Below the pieces are notes generated by a model. It saw only the letters and a list, made by a program, of their open reading frames with translations, ran no database searches and had not been told where the DNA came from. The position numbers and the translations under genes are program-made. A DNA stretch of 12,233 nucleotides from assembly GCA_003153335.1 (NCBI GenBank), contig PLYG01000130.1:1465-13697 (forward strand), given 5' to 3'. Source of the stretch: Betaproteobacteria bacterium. GTDB lineage: Bacteria; Pseudomonadota; Gammaproteobacteria; Burkholderiales; Casimicrobiaceae. Every line of letters begins with the position of its first letter. Within the stretch, counting starts at the first letter, position 1. Of this stretch, positions 1 through 6,857 are shown piece by piece.

Positions 1-594
1 GCCACCGAAATAGCCCGATACGCCGCCCAGGGCAACGCCCAGCACAAGACTCAAGGCCACGCTGACCAGACCTATGGTCATCGACGTCCGCGTTGCGTAC
101 ATGAGCCGCGACCAGAGGTCGCGTCCCTGCATGTCGGTTCCCATCAGGAACAGCGACTCGCCCGCCTTGGCGCCCTCCACCGCGATCAGATGGCGGTCGC
201 TCGGAATGAAGCCCAGCACTTCCCAAGGTTCTCCGTGGCCGAAGAACCTGATCTGGATCTTGTTGCTCGTATCGGGAACATACACCCGCTTGAACGTGAG
301 GGGGTCGCGGGTTCCCTTCAACGCATACACATACGGTCTGAAGCTTCCCTCGTCCATCCAGTGAATCGGCTGCGGCGCCATCAGCGATCGCTGGGCTTCC
401 GATTCCTGGGGATCCACATAGGCGAAAAAGTCGGCGAAAAGCGCAACCAGATAAAAGGCAATCAGGACGATGGTCCCGCCCGCGGCGAGCCTGTGCTTCT
501 TGAAGCGCCACCACATGAGCTGCCATTGCGTGGCGACGGCGATCCGGTCTTCGGCCACGACCCCGGCTTTCTGCGGTGGCGCGTGCTCCGCCAT
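1..594 (-). CDS. ABC transporter permease, OppC/DppC type (partial, C-terminus beyond left edge)
   Basis: This is the second inner-membrane permease of a peptide-type ABC importer. It should pair with the neighbouring DppB-like subunit to form the channel. The first 198 residues are visible. A cytoplasmic N-terminus (about 1-36) leads into one hydrophobic helix (about 37-58), then a roughly 90-residue extracytoplasmic stretch, then the OppC signature GTDMQGRD (residues 152-159) followed by LWSRL and the start of the main transmembrane domain. The 59-150 segment, containing IRFFGHGEPWEVLGFIPSDR, is longer than in E. coli OppC/DppC. Such an insert occurs in a subset of OppC-like permeases that travel with large binding proteins. 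The ATG overlaps the upstream permease stop by one base (TGATG), so translation is probably coupled. The EAA loop and ATPase contact lie outside the window. Family is secure; substrate is unknown. Confidence 0.93.
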   Translation of the reverse strand, partial: MAEHAPPQKAGVVAEDRIAVATQWQLMWWRFKKHRLAAGGTIVLIAFYLVALFADFFAYVDPQESEAQRSLMAPQPIHWMDEGSFRPYVYALKGTRDPLTFKRVYVPDTSNKIQIRFFGHGEPWEVLGFIPSDRHLIAVEGAKAGESLFLMGTDMQGRDLWSRLMYATRTSMTIGLVSVALSLVLGVALGGVSGYFGG

Positions 595-1583
595 CACTGC
601 CGCCCCAACCGTATTCTCGGGTCGACCCACATGAGCAGCAGGTCGGAAACGAACGTCCCGATGACGGTCATGACCCCCAGCAACAGGACGATGGTTCCGG
701 CCAGGAACATATCCTGCGCGATCAACGCCTTGAGGAGCAGAGGACCGACCGTCGGCAGGCTCAAGACCAGCGATACGATAATGCTTCCGGACACCACGTA
801 GGGAAGGAGGTAGCCGATGGTGCTCACGAACGGATTGAGGGCCACCCGGACCGGATACCGCATGATGACCCGGTATTCCGAAAGTCCCCGGGCTCGGGCC
901 GTCATGACATAGGGCTTCCGCAATTCGTCGAGCAGGTTCGAGCGCATGATGCGGATCAACTGGGCGGTTCCCGAAACGCCGAGGACAATGGCCGGGATCG
1001 GCAGATGCTTGGTGAGGTCCCACACCTTCGCCATGCTCCAGGATTCTTCGACCATATCGGGCGAAAACAGACCGCCCACGTTCGCGCCGAAGTAGGCGAA
1101 GCCGACGTACATGACAACGAGAGCCAGCAAGAACCCGGGAATGGCGAGCCCGATGAAACCGACAAACGTGAACACGTAATCCAGGAACGAATACGGGTAG
1201 ACCGCGGAGTAAATCCCGATCGGCAATGCCAAAGCCCAGGTGAATATGATCGCGGCCACGGAAATTACCATGGTCAAGGTAAGACGGTCGCCGATGACAT
1301 CGGTAACGGGTCGTCCCCATTCCATCGCCATGCCGAAATTGCCCTGCAGCATCAGGCCCATCCACTTGACATATTGAATCGTGATGGGCTTGTCCAGACC
1401 GAGCTGTTCGCGCAGCGCCGACGCCTCTCCCTCCGACACCGCGCTACCCGACGCCGACATCGAGGCGATATACGAGGTCACGTAATCGCCAGGAGGCAGG
1501 TGGATGATCATGAAGGACAGGACTGAAATGGCCCAGACCGTCAGCACGGCAAGCATCAAACGGCGAACGATATAAGCCAGCAT
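594..1583 (-). CDS. ABC transporter permease, OppB/DppB type
   Basis: Inner-membrane permease of the peptide/nickel/opine ABC importer family, 329 residues, a normal length. It starts with a typical N-terminal helix (MLAYIVRRLMLAVLTVWAIS), followed by an extracytoplasmic domain with LPPGDY and the EQLGLDKPITIQYVKWM segment common in OppB proteins, then five more hydrophobic segments. The EAA-type cytoplasmic loop that docks on the ATPase is at about residues 215-245 (key part YVMTARARGLSEYRV). It ends in WVDPRIRLG, as these subunits usually do. An in-frame ATG lies 21 bases upstream, but the ATG at 1583 is chosen because AGGAG sits five bases before it and the protein then begins like its family. 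It lies 88 bases after the binding-protein gene and overlaps the next permease gene by one base, so all three are probably one operon. Confidence 0.95.
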   Translation of the reverse strand: MLAYIVRRLMLAVLTVWAISVLSFMIIHLPPGDYVTSYIASMSASGSAVSEGEASALREQLGLDKPITIQYVKWMGLMLQGNFGMAMEWGRPVTDVIGDRLTLTMVISVAAIIFTWALALPIGIYSAVYPYSFLDYVFTFVGFIGLAIPGFLLALVVMYVGFAYFGANVGGLFSPDMVEESWSMAKVWDLTKHLPIPAIVLGVSGTAQLIRIMRSNLLDELRKPYVMTARARGLSEYRVIMRYPVRVALNPFVSTIGYLLPYVVSGSIIVSLVLSLPTVGPLLLKALIAQDMFLAGTIVLLLGVMTVIGTFVSDLLLMWVDPRIRLGRQ

Positions 1584-1604
1584 CGCAACTCCTGTGAAAA
1601 GCAA

Positions 1605-1662
1605 TCACCCGAGAGCCTGTCGGCGCCCGGGTGAACCATAGCCGCCCGCTTCGCGGACGGCT
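1605..1662 (-). promoter_or_regulatory. Two stem-loops between the binding-protein and permease genes
   Basis: The 88-base gap holds two inverted repeats. The one nearer the binding-protein stop (1640-1662) has two 10-base arms with one mismatch and a 3-base loop; it begins 9 bases past the stop codon and is very GC-rich. The second has 7-base perfect arms, TCACCCG at 1605-1611 and CGGGTGA at 1628-1634. Neither is followed by a run of T on the minus strand, so a full intrinsic terminator is unlikely. Stem-loops at this position in binding-protein operons are known to protect the upstream message and lower permease output relative to the binding protein. That role here is inference. Confidence 0.5.
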
Positions 1663-1671
1663 GCTTTCCCG

Positions 1672-3747
1672 CTACTTGAAGTAAAACGTGATCGGCATCG
1701 AGGTATGCGGAGTCCGGGCATGCTGCGCGTTCACCTGCCGCTCGGGAACGTTACCCATATTGTTCTTCACAATACGCACGCCCATGAAGGCAGGCGACTG
1801 ACCGACGGTGCCGATGCTCCAGGTCTGCTCCACGATGATCTTCCAGAGCTCCTTCCCGTTCTTGATCCGATCCTCTTCCTTCATGCCGAACGCGTTGCGG
1901 AAGAGATCGAAGGCCCTGAGCATTTCGGGATCATCCGGCTTCTTGCCGGAGGTTCCCTTGGAGGAATACCATTTGGCGTAGTCCATCCCCATGTGGGCTT
2001 CGGCGGCGTCCACGGGCAGCGCATGGCGGGGGAAGAGGAAGATCATTTCCGAGCCGTCGTTCGCCCAGGTGATCATCTGGTTTTCATTGCCGTTGTCGCG
2101 GGTGAAGGCGAGATTCCGCTCCAGTTCCTTGACATCGAGGTCGATGCCGATCTTCTTCCATTGCTGCTTGATCATCTCCCCGACCTGGGTATAGGGAACG
2201 AATTGACCGCCGACCGTGACCATTTCAAGACGGAGGCGTCCTTTCCCGTCGGTGCGCGCGCGATACCCGTCGGCATCCTTCTTGGTCAGCCCGACTTTAT
2301 CGAGAAGCTCATTGGCTTGCTTCAGATCGAGGACAGCCCACTTCTTGTTCCATTCGGGGCCCGGGCTATAGATGGTGTCGGGCGACGGAGCCACTGATCC
2401 GGGGGTTCCAACACCGAGCCAGAAGGCTTCGTTGAGCTGGTCGCGGTCGATGCCGAGTGCGAGCGCATGGCGGAAATCCTTGTTCTTGAGCAGCCTGGAA
2501 ATCTCGGGGTCGGCTACATAGGCGTTGCCGATATGAATCGCCGCGTCCGATCCGTTGAGCGACGGGTCAAGGTGAACGGTGTAGTTGCCCTTCTTGGCGT
2601 TTTCGAGGAAGACCGGCAGCTTGGCAAGACCCATGTGCCGTTCCTGAATGTCGTATTCGCCGGCGATCGCCCGCAGGTTGGCGACTTCGGTGTTTTCAGC
2701 CAGCGTCATCGTGATCCTGTCGATGTAGGGAAGCTGGTTCCCCGCGGTGTCGACGGCCCAGAAGTAGGGATTCCTTTCCATCGACCACGTTGGCGTGTTG
2801 ATCGGAGACACGGTCTTCCAGGGAGTCATGACGGGCAGTTCGTTATTCAGCGCCCAGCTGTACCGGTTCTTGAGCAGGGACACCCAGCTATCGAAGCCGA
2901 GATCCTTGGCCTTCTTGTTCACCGCCACCTCCGACGAGAACTTGGGCAGGAACTGCTTCAGATAATGGGCAGGCGCATAGGCGCCGCCGAAGTTCTGGAA
3001 GGCTCCTCGCGTAGCGAAGCCGGCGCCGATGGCGGTGCTGCCCGCAAGCTGGTAGACGAAGAAGTCGTAGGGCTCGGGGAAATCGAAGGCGACGGTGTAG
3101 TCGTCGATCTTTCTCATCGTTCCGTCTTTGCCGTTGATCTGGAACTCGAAGAAAGGCGTGGGGACAATGTTCTTGTTGAGATAGATTTCGTTGTACCAGA
3201 ACATGAAATCGTCCGCAGTCAAGGGCTTGCCGTCGGACCACCTGGCGCCTTTGCGGAGGAAAATCGTCGTCGTCTTGCCGTCATCGCTGACCTTCCAGTC
3301 GCGGGCGAGACTGGGGATGATCTTGGTGCCGGTGTAGTCGAAGGTAAGGATCTTGTCGATCGAATTGATCCGGTTGCCATTCTCATGGTCGGCTGGTCCG
3401 GTAAAAGCCCTGCGCCAGTTGCCGCCGTATTTGCCTATTTCGTGCAGAGGCTTCACGACGAAAAGCTGTGAAGTTTCGGGCAAGCGTTTTGCCACCGCGG
3501 GCAGCTTTCCCGCTTTCACCTGTGCGGCAAGACTGGGGGCTTCCTTGAAGGTTTTCGGATAGGCCTTGGCGTCAAGGATGATCTCCGGCCCCTCGAGTTT
3601 GCCGATCAGCGAAGAGCCGATTTTTGCGGGTTGCGCCGCCGCCGCCGTCGGCGTCGCCGCTTGCGCGGCTGCTTCGCCCGACCGCATCGCCAAGGTGCCG
3701 AGAATGCCAAGACCCACCAGCACAAATACTGCGCGCATCAATTTCAT
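1672..3747 (-). CDS. Large periplasmic substrate-binding protein of a peptide-type ABC importer (SBP_bac_5 family)
   Basis: Secreted solute receptor that would deliver ligand to the two permeases encoded downstream. It has 691 residues, clearly longer than the roughly 530 of DppA/OppA. Residues 1-30 form a Sec signal peptide (KLMR, hydrophobic core VFVLVGLGILGTLA, AAA-type cleavage site). There is no lipobox Cys, so it should be free in the periplasm. A short Ala/Thr/Pro-rich linker follows. The family signature lies at about 145-190: PSLARDWKVSDDGKT, LRKGARWSDGKPLTADDFMFW. The C-terminus ends in TPHTSMPITFYFK. Large members of this family include the AgpA alpha-galactoside receptor of rhizobia as well as oligopeptide receptors, so the ligand could be a peptide, opine or oligosaccharide. 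The start is supported by a near-perfect Shine-Dalgarno at 3752-3759. A second in-frame Met at codon 4 is possible but less well placed. No ATPase gene is visible. Confidence 0.94.
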   Translation of the reverse strand: MKLMRAVFVLVGLGILGTLAMRSGEAAAQAATPTAAAAQPAKIGSSLIGKLEGPEIILDAKAYPKTFKEAPSLAAQVKAGKLPAVAKRLPETSQLFVVKPLHEIGKYGGNWRRAFTGPADHENGNRINSIDKILTFDYTGTKIIPSLARDWKVSDDGKTTTIFLRKGARWSDGKPLTADDFMFWYNEIYLNKNIVPTPFFEFQINGKDGTMRKIDDYTVAFDFPEPYDFFVYQLAGSTAIGAGFATRGAFQNFGGAYAPAHYLKQFLPKFSSEVAVNKKAKDLGFDSWVSLLKNRYSWALNNELPVMTPWKTVSPINTPTWSMERNPYFWAVDTAGNQLPYIDRITMTLAENTEVANLRAIAGEYDIQERHMGLAKLPVFLENAKKGNYTVHLDPSLNGSDAAIHIGNAYVADPEISRLLKNKDFRHALALGIDRDQLNEAFWLGVGTPGSVAPSPDTIYSPGPEWNKKWAVLDLKQANELLDKVGLTKKDADGYRARTDGKGRLRLEMVTVGGQFVPYTQVGEMIKQQWKKIGIDLDVKELERNLAFTRDNGNENQMITWANDGSEMIFLFPRHALPVDAAEAHMGMDYAKWYSSKGTSGKKPDDPEMLRAFDLFRNAFGMKEEDRIKNGKELWKIIVEQTWSIGTVGQSPAFMGVRIVKNNMGNVPERQVNAQHARTPHTSMPITFYFK

Positions 3748-3751
3748 ACGA

Positions 3752-3759
3752 ACCTCCTT
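3752..3759 (-). promoter_or_regulatory. Strong Shine-Dalgarno of the binding-protein gene
   Basis: On the minus strand AAGGAGGT ends four bases before the ATG at 3747. It is the strongest ribosome-binding site in the window, fits a highly expressed periplasmic receptor, and fixes the start codon. Confidence 0.8.
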
Positions 3760-3849
3760 TTGTATTGTTCCGTTTCCCTATCTTTAAAAAACCAACGACT
3801 CGAAACCAACCCGGTTGCCTAAGGATAGAATTTCAACGGCATAACCCCA

Positions 3850-3878
3850 AGTATCCTCGGGCGCTGCACTCCAGTCAA
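3850..3878 (-). promoter_or_regulatory. Candidate sigma-70-type promoter of the ABC importer operon
   Basis: Minus strand: -35 TTGACT (5 of 6 consensus bases, 3873-3878), a 17-base spacer, and -10 GATACT (4 of 6, 3850-3855). It would give a leader of roughly 95 bases before the ATG at 3747. A second GTTGAC copy lies 14 bases upstream (3888-3893), so the GTTGAC pair may also be part of a regulator site. No terminator for fadH is visible between its stop at 3955 and this promoter, so some read-through from fadH is possible. Confidence 0.5.
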
Positions 3879-3954
3879 CCGCGCACGGTCAACTTCGAAT
3901 GCCTGACACCTCCGCGGTGGCGCGCATTACGATTGCTTTGATCGCAAGCCAGAA

Positions 3955-5994
3955 CTACAACTCCGCCGCCAGCCGGCAACCCTGATCGATCGCGCGCTTG
4001 GCGTCGAGTTCCGTCGCCTGGTCCGCGCCGCCGATCAGGTGGGTCTTGATGTTGGCCGCGGCCAGCGGCTCCATCAAGTCGCGCAGGGACTCCTGTCCTG
4101 CGCACAGGATGATGTTGTCCACCTCCAGCCAGGTGGGCGTCTCCCGCTTGTCGCCATGCGTGATCAACAGGCCGCGGTCGTCGATGCGTTCGTAATTCAC
4201 GCCGTTGATCATCTGCACGCCTTTCATTTTCAGGGTTGCGCGATGAATCCAGCCGGTGGTCTTGCCCAGCCCGGCGCCGAGCTTGCCGGCTTTGCGCTGG
4301 AGCAGGATGACTTCCCGCGCGGGAGGCGTGCTCCGGGGCGTGATCCCGGTGACGCCGCCGCGGGCCGCGGCCGGATCGGTGACGCCCCATTCGGCCAGCC
4401 ATTCCTCCAGATTAGTCGTTGGCGACGGCGCCTCCTGGACCAGGAATTCGGCGACATCGAAACCGATGCCGCCGGCGCCGATGATGGCGACTTTCCGTCC
4501 CACCGGTTGGCGCTGCCGGAGCACGTCGACGTAGTTCAGCACCTTGGGATGATCCTGACCCGGGATGCGCGGGTCGCGCGGCAGCACGCCGGTGGCAACG
4601 ATGACCTGATCGAAGTCCTGCGCGGTGAGCGCCTCAGAACTGGCCCTGACACCGAGGTGCACTTGCACGCCGGTGATCTCCAGGCGCTTCCTGAAATAGC
4701 GTAGCATTTCGTGAAACTCTTCCTTGCCGGGGATCACCTTGGCCATGTTGAGCTGGCCGCCGATCTCCGCGGCAGCGTCGAACAGATGCACCTGGTGGCC
4801 TCGCTCGGCCAGCGTGGTCGCGGCGGAAAGTCCCGCCGGCCCGGCGCCGACCACCGCAAAGCGGCGCTGTGCGGTGGTCGGGTAATAATTCAGCTCGGTC
4901 TCATGACACGCGCGCGGATTGACCAGGCAACTGGACATCTTGCCGGCAAACGTGTGATCGAGGCACGCCTGATTGCAGGCGATGCAGGTGTTGATTTCGT
5001 CGGCGCGGCCCATGGCGGCCTTTTTGACGAACTCCGGGTCGGCGAGCAACGGACGCGCCAGCGACACCATGTCGGCGCAGCCGTCGGCCAGTATCTGTTC
5101 AGCCACCTCCGGGGTATTGATGCGGTTGGTCGTGATCAGCGGAATCCCGACTTCGCCCTTCATCTTTCTGGTGACCCACGCAAAGGCCCCGCGCGGAACC
5201 GAAGTCGCGATGGTCGGCACCCGCGCCTCGTGCCAGCCGATGCCGGTGTTGATCAGCGTGGCGCCCGCGCTTTCGATCGCCTTGGCTAACAGGACCACCT
5301 CTTCCCAACTGCTGCCGTTGGGAATCAGGTCGATCATCGACAGCCGGTAGATGATGATGAAATCGCGGCCGACCGCGTGCCGCGTGCGAGCGACGATTTC
5401 CACCGGAAGCCGCATCCGGTTCTGATAGCTGCCGCCCCATTCGTCGTCTCGGTGGTTGGTTTCCTGAACCAGGAACTCGTTGATGAAATAGCCTTCCGAG
5501 CCCATGATTTCGACGCCGTCGTAGCCTGCGTCGCGGGCCAGTTGGGCGCAGCGGACAAAGGCCTTGATCTGGCGCTCGACGCCGGCGCTCGACAGTTCGC
5601 GCGGTTTGAAGGGCGAGATGGGCGACTTGACCGGCGAGGGCGCGACGGCAAACGGGTGATAGGCGTAACGGCCCGCGTGCAGAATCTGCATCGCCAGTTT
5701 GCCGCCTTCGGTGTGGACCGCATCGGTGACCTTTTTGTGCCGTTTGGCGGCGCCATGCGAAACCAGCATTCCGGCAAAGGGCTTGATCCATCCGACAATG
5801 TTTGGCGCAAAGCCGCCGGTGACCATCAACCCGATGTCGCCCCGCGCCCGCTCCGCGAAATACGCCGCCAGGCGCTCGAAATTGTTGCCGTCTTCGAGCC
5901 CGGTGTGCATGGAACCCATCAGCACGCGATTCTTGAGGGTGGTAAAGCCCAGATTGAGGGGCGCCAGCAGATTGGGATAGGGCGAATTGGTCAT
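3955..5994 (-). CDS. fadH: 2,4-dienoyl-CoA reductase (NADPH), FMN/FAD/4Fe-4S type
   Basis: Reduces 2,4-dienoyl-CoA with NADPH, allowing beta-oxidation of unsaturated fatty acids with even-positioned double bonds. The 679-residue protein tracks E. coli FadH closely along its length. The N-terminal Old-Yellow-Enzyme TIM barrel (about 1-330) has LAPLNLGFTTLKNRV, MGSMHTGLE, catalytic Tyr169 in EGYFINEF and His255 in GWHEARVPT; these correspond to E. coli Tyr166 and His252, a constant offset of three. The 4Fe-4S ligands are Cys337, 340, 344 and 356 (C-x2-C-x3-C-x11-C). An FAD-binding GAGPAG and an NADPH-binding GAGGIG motif follow, and it ends with ICAGQ and LIGGADQATELDAKRAIDQG. The ATG at 5994 matches the family start but lacks a clear Shine-Dalgarno. 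A GTG at 6024 with GGAG seven bases upstream would add ten residues. No broken motif is seen. It is divergent from the cupin/sigma module and upstream of the ABC operon. Confidence 0.97.
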   Translation of the reverse strand: MTNSPYPNLLAPLNLGFTTLKNRVLMGSMHTGLEDGNNFERLAAYFAERARGDIGLMVTGGFAPNIVGWIKPFAGMLVSHGAAKRHKKVTDAVHTEGGKLAMQILHAGRYAYHPFAVAPSPVKSPISPFKPRELSSAGVERQIKAFVRCAQLARDAGYDGVEIMGSEGYFINEFLVQETNHRDDEWGGSYQNRMRLPVEIVARTRHAVGRDFIIIYRLSMIDLIPNGSSWEEVVLLAKAIESAGATLINTGIGWHEARVPTIATSVPRGAFAWVTRKMKGEVGIPLITTNRINTPEVAEQILADGCADMVSLARPLLADPEFVKKAAMGRADEINTCIACNQACLDHTFAGKMSSCLVNPRACHETELNYYPTTAQRRFAVVGAGPAGLSAATTLAERGHQVHLFDAAAEIGGQLNMAKVIPGKEEFHEMLRYFRKRLEITGVQVHLGVRASSEALTAQDFDQVIVATGVLPRDPRIPGQDHPKVLNYVDVLRQRQPVGRKVAIIGAGGIGFDVAEFLVQEAPSPTTNLEEWLAEWGVTDPAAARGGVTGITPRSTPPAREVILLQRKAGKLGAGLGKTTGWIHRATLKMKGVQMINGVNYERIDDRGLLITHGDKRETPTWLEVDNIILCAGQESLRDLMEPLAAANIKTHLIGGADQATELDAKRAIDQGCRLAAEL

Positions 5995-6060
5995 GTGTAT
6001 CAGGCGGCGGGTTGTTGGATGCACTCGGCAGCTCCGAGCTTACCAAACTCGGGCTGGCCA

Positions 6061-6096
6061 ATCCGGCGTACTGATGCGGGAATCCGGTACGCTGAT
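6061..6096. promoter_or_regulatory. Two tandem operator-like 15-bp sites in the fadH/cupin divergent region
   Basis: ATCCGGCGTACTGAT (6061-6075) and ATCCGGTACGCTGAT (6082-6096) share ATCCGG-N4-CTGAT and lie exactly 21 bp apart, two helical turns. Each is partly two-fold symmetric (ATCnG...CnGAT). This is the layout expected for a dimeric repressor. They lie 67 bp upstream of the fadH ATG and just over 100 bp before the first cupin gene. The second copy's first ten bases differ by one from my recollection of E. coli FadR operators (ATCTGGTACG...), but the overall length differs, so the regulator is not identified. Confidence 0.4.
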
Positions 6097-6159
6097 AGAA
6101 CGCCTCCTCTAATTGCCGGCCGAATCGAAACCAGAGGCTGGAACCCTGCGTAAAGTCAG

Positions 6160-6191
6160 TGATTCCACCCAAAATTCAGCATGTGATAAGC
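6160..6191 (+). promoter_or_regulatory. Weak candidate ECF-sigma promoter for the cupin/sigma module
   Basis: TGATTC (6160-6165) and TAAGC (6187-6191) resemble the TGATCC ... TAAGA pattern recognised by RpoE of the RpoE-ChrR type. The spacer is 21 bases, longer than the roughly 18 expected, and the second element would lie only about ten bases from the start codon. It is recorded because an autoregulatory promoter is expected at this place. The match is poor. Confidence 0.2.
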
Positions 6192-6200
6192 TTTAACTCC

Positions 6201-6716
6201 ATGATTTACCAAGACCCTGATCAGACCGACGACGTATTGCCCGCCCCGTTGATTGCGGCGCTCGCCAATGCGCTTACCCCGGATTCGCCACCGCCTGAGC
6301 GCGCGGAGCGGGTTCGTCTGCGGCTGCTGGACAAGACGCGCGCCGATTCCCCGCAGGCACGCATGGCGCAAGTGATGGCCAATGCCTTCATACCCCTGCG
6401 CGGCAGCACGCAACCCGGCGAAGGATGGGTCGAAATGTTGCCCAAGGCGCACGTCAGGCTGCTCTTTACGGACGGCAAAGCGGAGTCCTACATGATCCGG
6501 CTCGAACCGGGCGCCTGGGCGCCCGCGCATGAGCATCCTGCCGACGAAGAATGTCTGGTGCTGGAAGGCTCGCTGTGGCAAGGCGACATTTTTCTCAAAG
6601 CCGGGGATTTTCATGTGGCGCGCCCCGGCATGAAGCACGGCGAGCTGCGCACCGAGACCGGCGCGCTGGTGTTCATCCGTTACGCCAAGCCGCTGTCGCA
6701 ATACCTCCAGATGTAA
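6201..6716 (+). CDS. ChrR-like cupin protein 1 (possible sensor/anti-sigma partner of the adjacent ECF sigma factor)
   Basis: Small soluble protein of 171 residues. A helical, Arg-rich N-terminal part (LIAALANAL, PPPERAERVRLRLLDKTRA) is followed by one cupin barrel. Cupin motif 1 is exact (G-x5-H-x-H-x3-E-x6-G: GAWAPAHEHPADEECLVLEG), giving metal ligands His110, His112 and Glu116; motif 2 supplies His146 (PGMKHGEL). The layout matches the C-terminal half of ChrR, the zinc anti-sigma factor that senses singlet oxygen. The zinc-binding HxxxCxxC of the ChrR N-terminal domain is absent, so sigma-binding ability is uncertain. The ATG at 6201 is chosen because upstream GTGs (6159, 6183) add unrelated residues; no clear Shine-Dalgarno is visible. 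It precedes the sigma gene on the same strand. Alternatives are a cupin enzyme or a quercetinase-like oxygenase. Confidence 0.85.
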   Translation: MIYQDPDQTDDVLPAPLIAALANALTPDSPPPERAERVRLRLLDKTRADSPQARMAQVMANAFIPLRGSTQPGEGWVEMLPKAHVRLLFTDGKAESYMIRLEPGAWAPAHEHPADEECLVLEGSLWQGDIFLKAGDFHVARPGMKHGELRTETGALVFIRYAKPLSQYLQM

Positions 6717-6857
6717 TTCCACAACGGCGCGCGCCGCTGCGTGTGCTGCCTGCAGCAATTCCCGACATGCCTGAACAGCGGGGGAAACCAGGCCCGCTCT
6801 GCCTGCGTACAACCTGGACGCGGCCCGGCAATGGCTCTTGCAATGGAGAGAGAAATC

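Noticed and set aside
576..1526. Plus-strand open frame of 316 codons opposite the DppB-like permease
   Set aside because: It is rich in His, Asp, Gln and Arg, as expected for the reverse complement of a membrane-protein gene, and has no start signal or homology I recognise.
2467..3471. Plus-strand open frame of 334 codons opposite the binding-protein gene
   Set aside because: It mirrors a well-supported secreted protein and has no domain signature.
5099..6172. Open frame of 357 codons on the minus strand overlapping fadH in another frame
   Set aside because: The fadH frame carries all catalytic and cofactor residues here; the alternative is Arg/Gln/Pro-rich and typical of a shifted GC-rich frame.
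6744..6757. Small hairpin TGCTG/CAGCA after the first cupin gene
   Set aside because: Too short and without a T-tract; it could arise by chance in GC-rich sequence.
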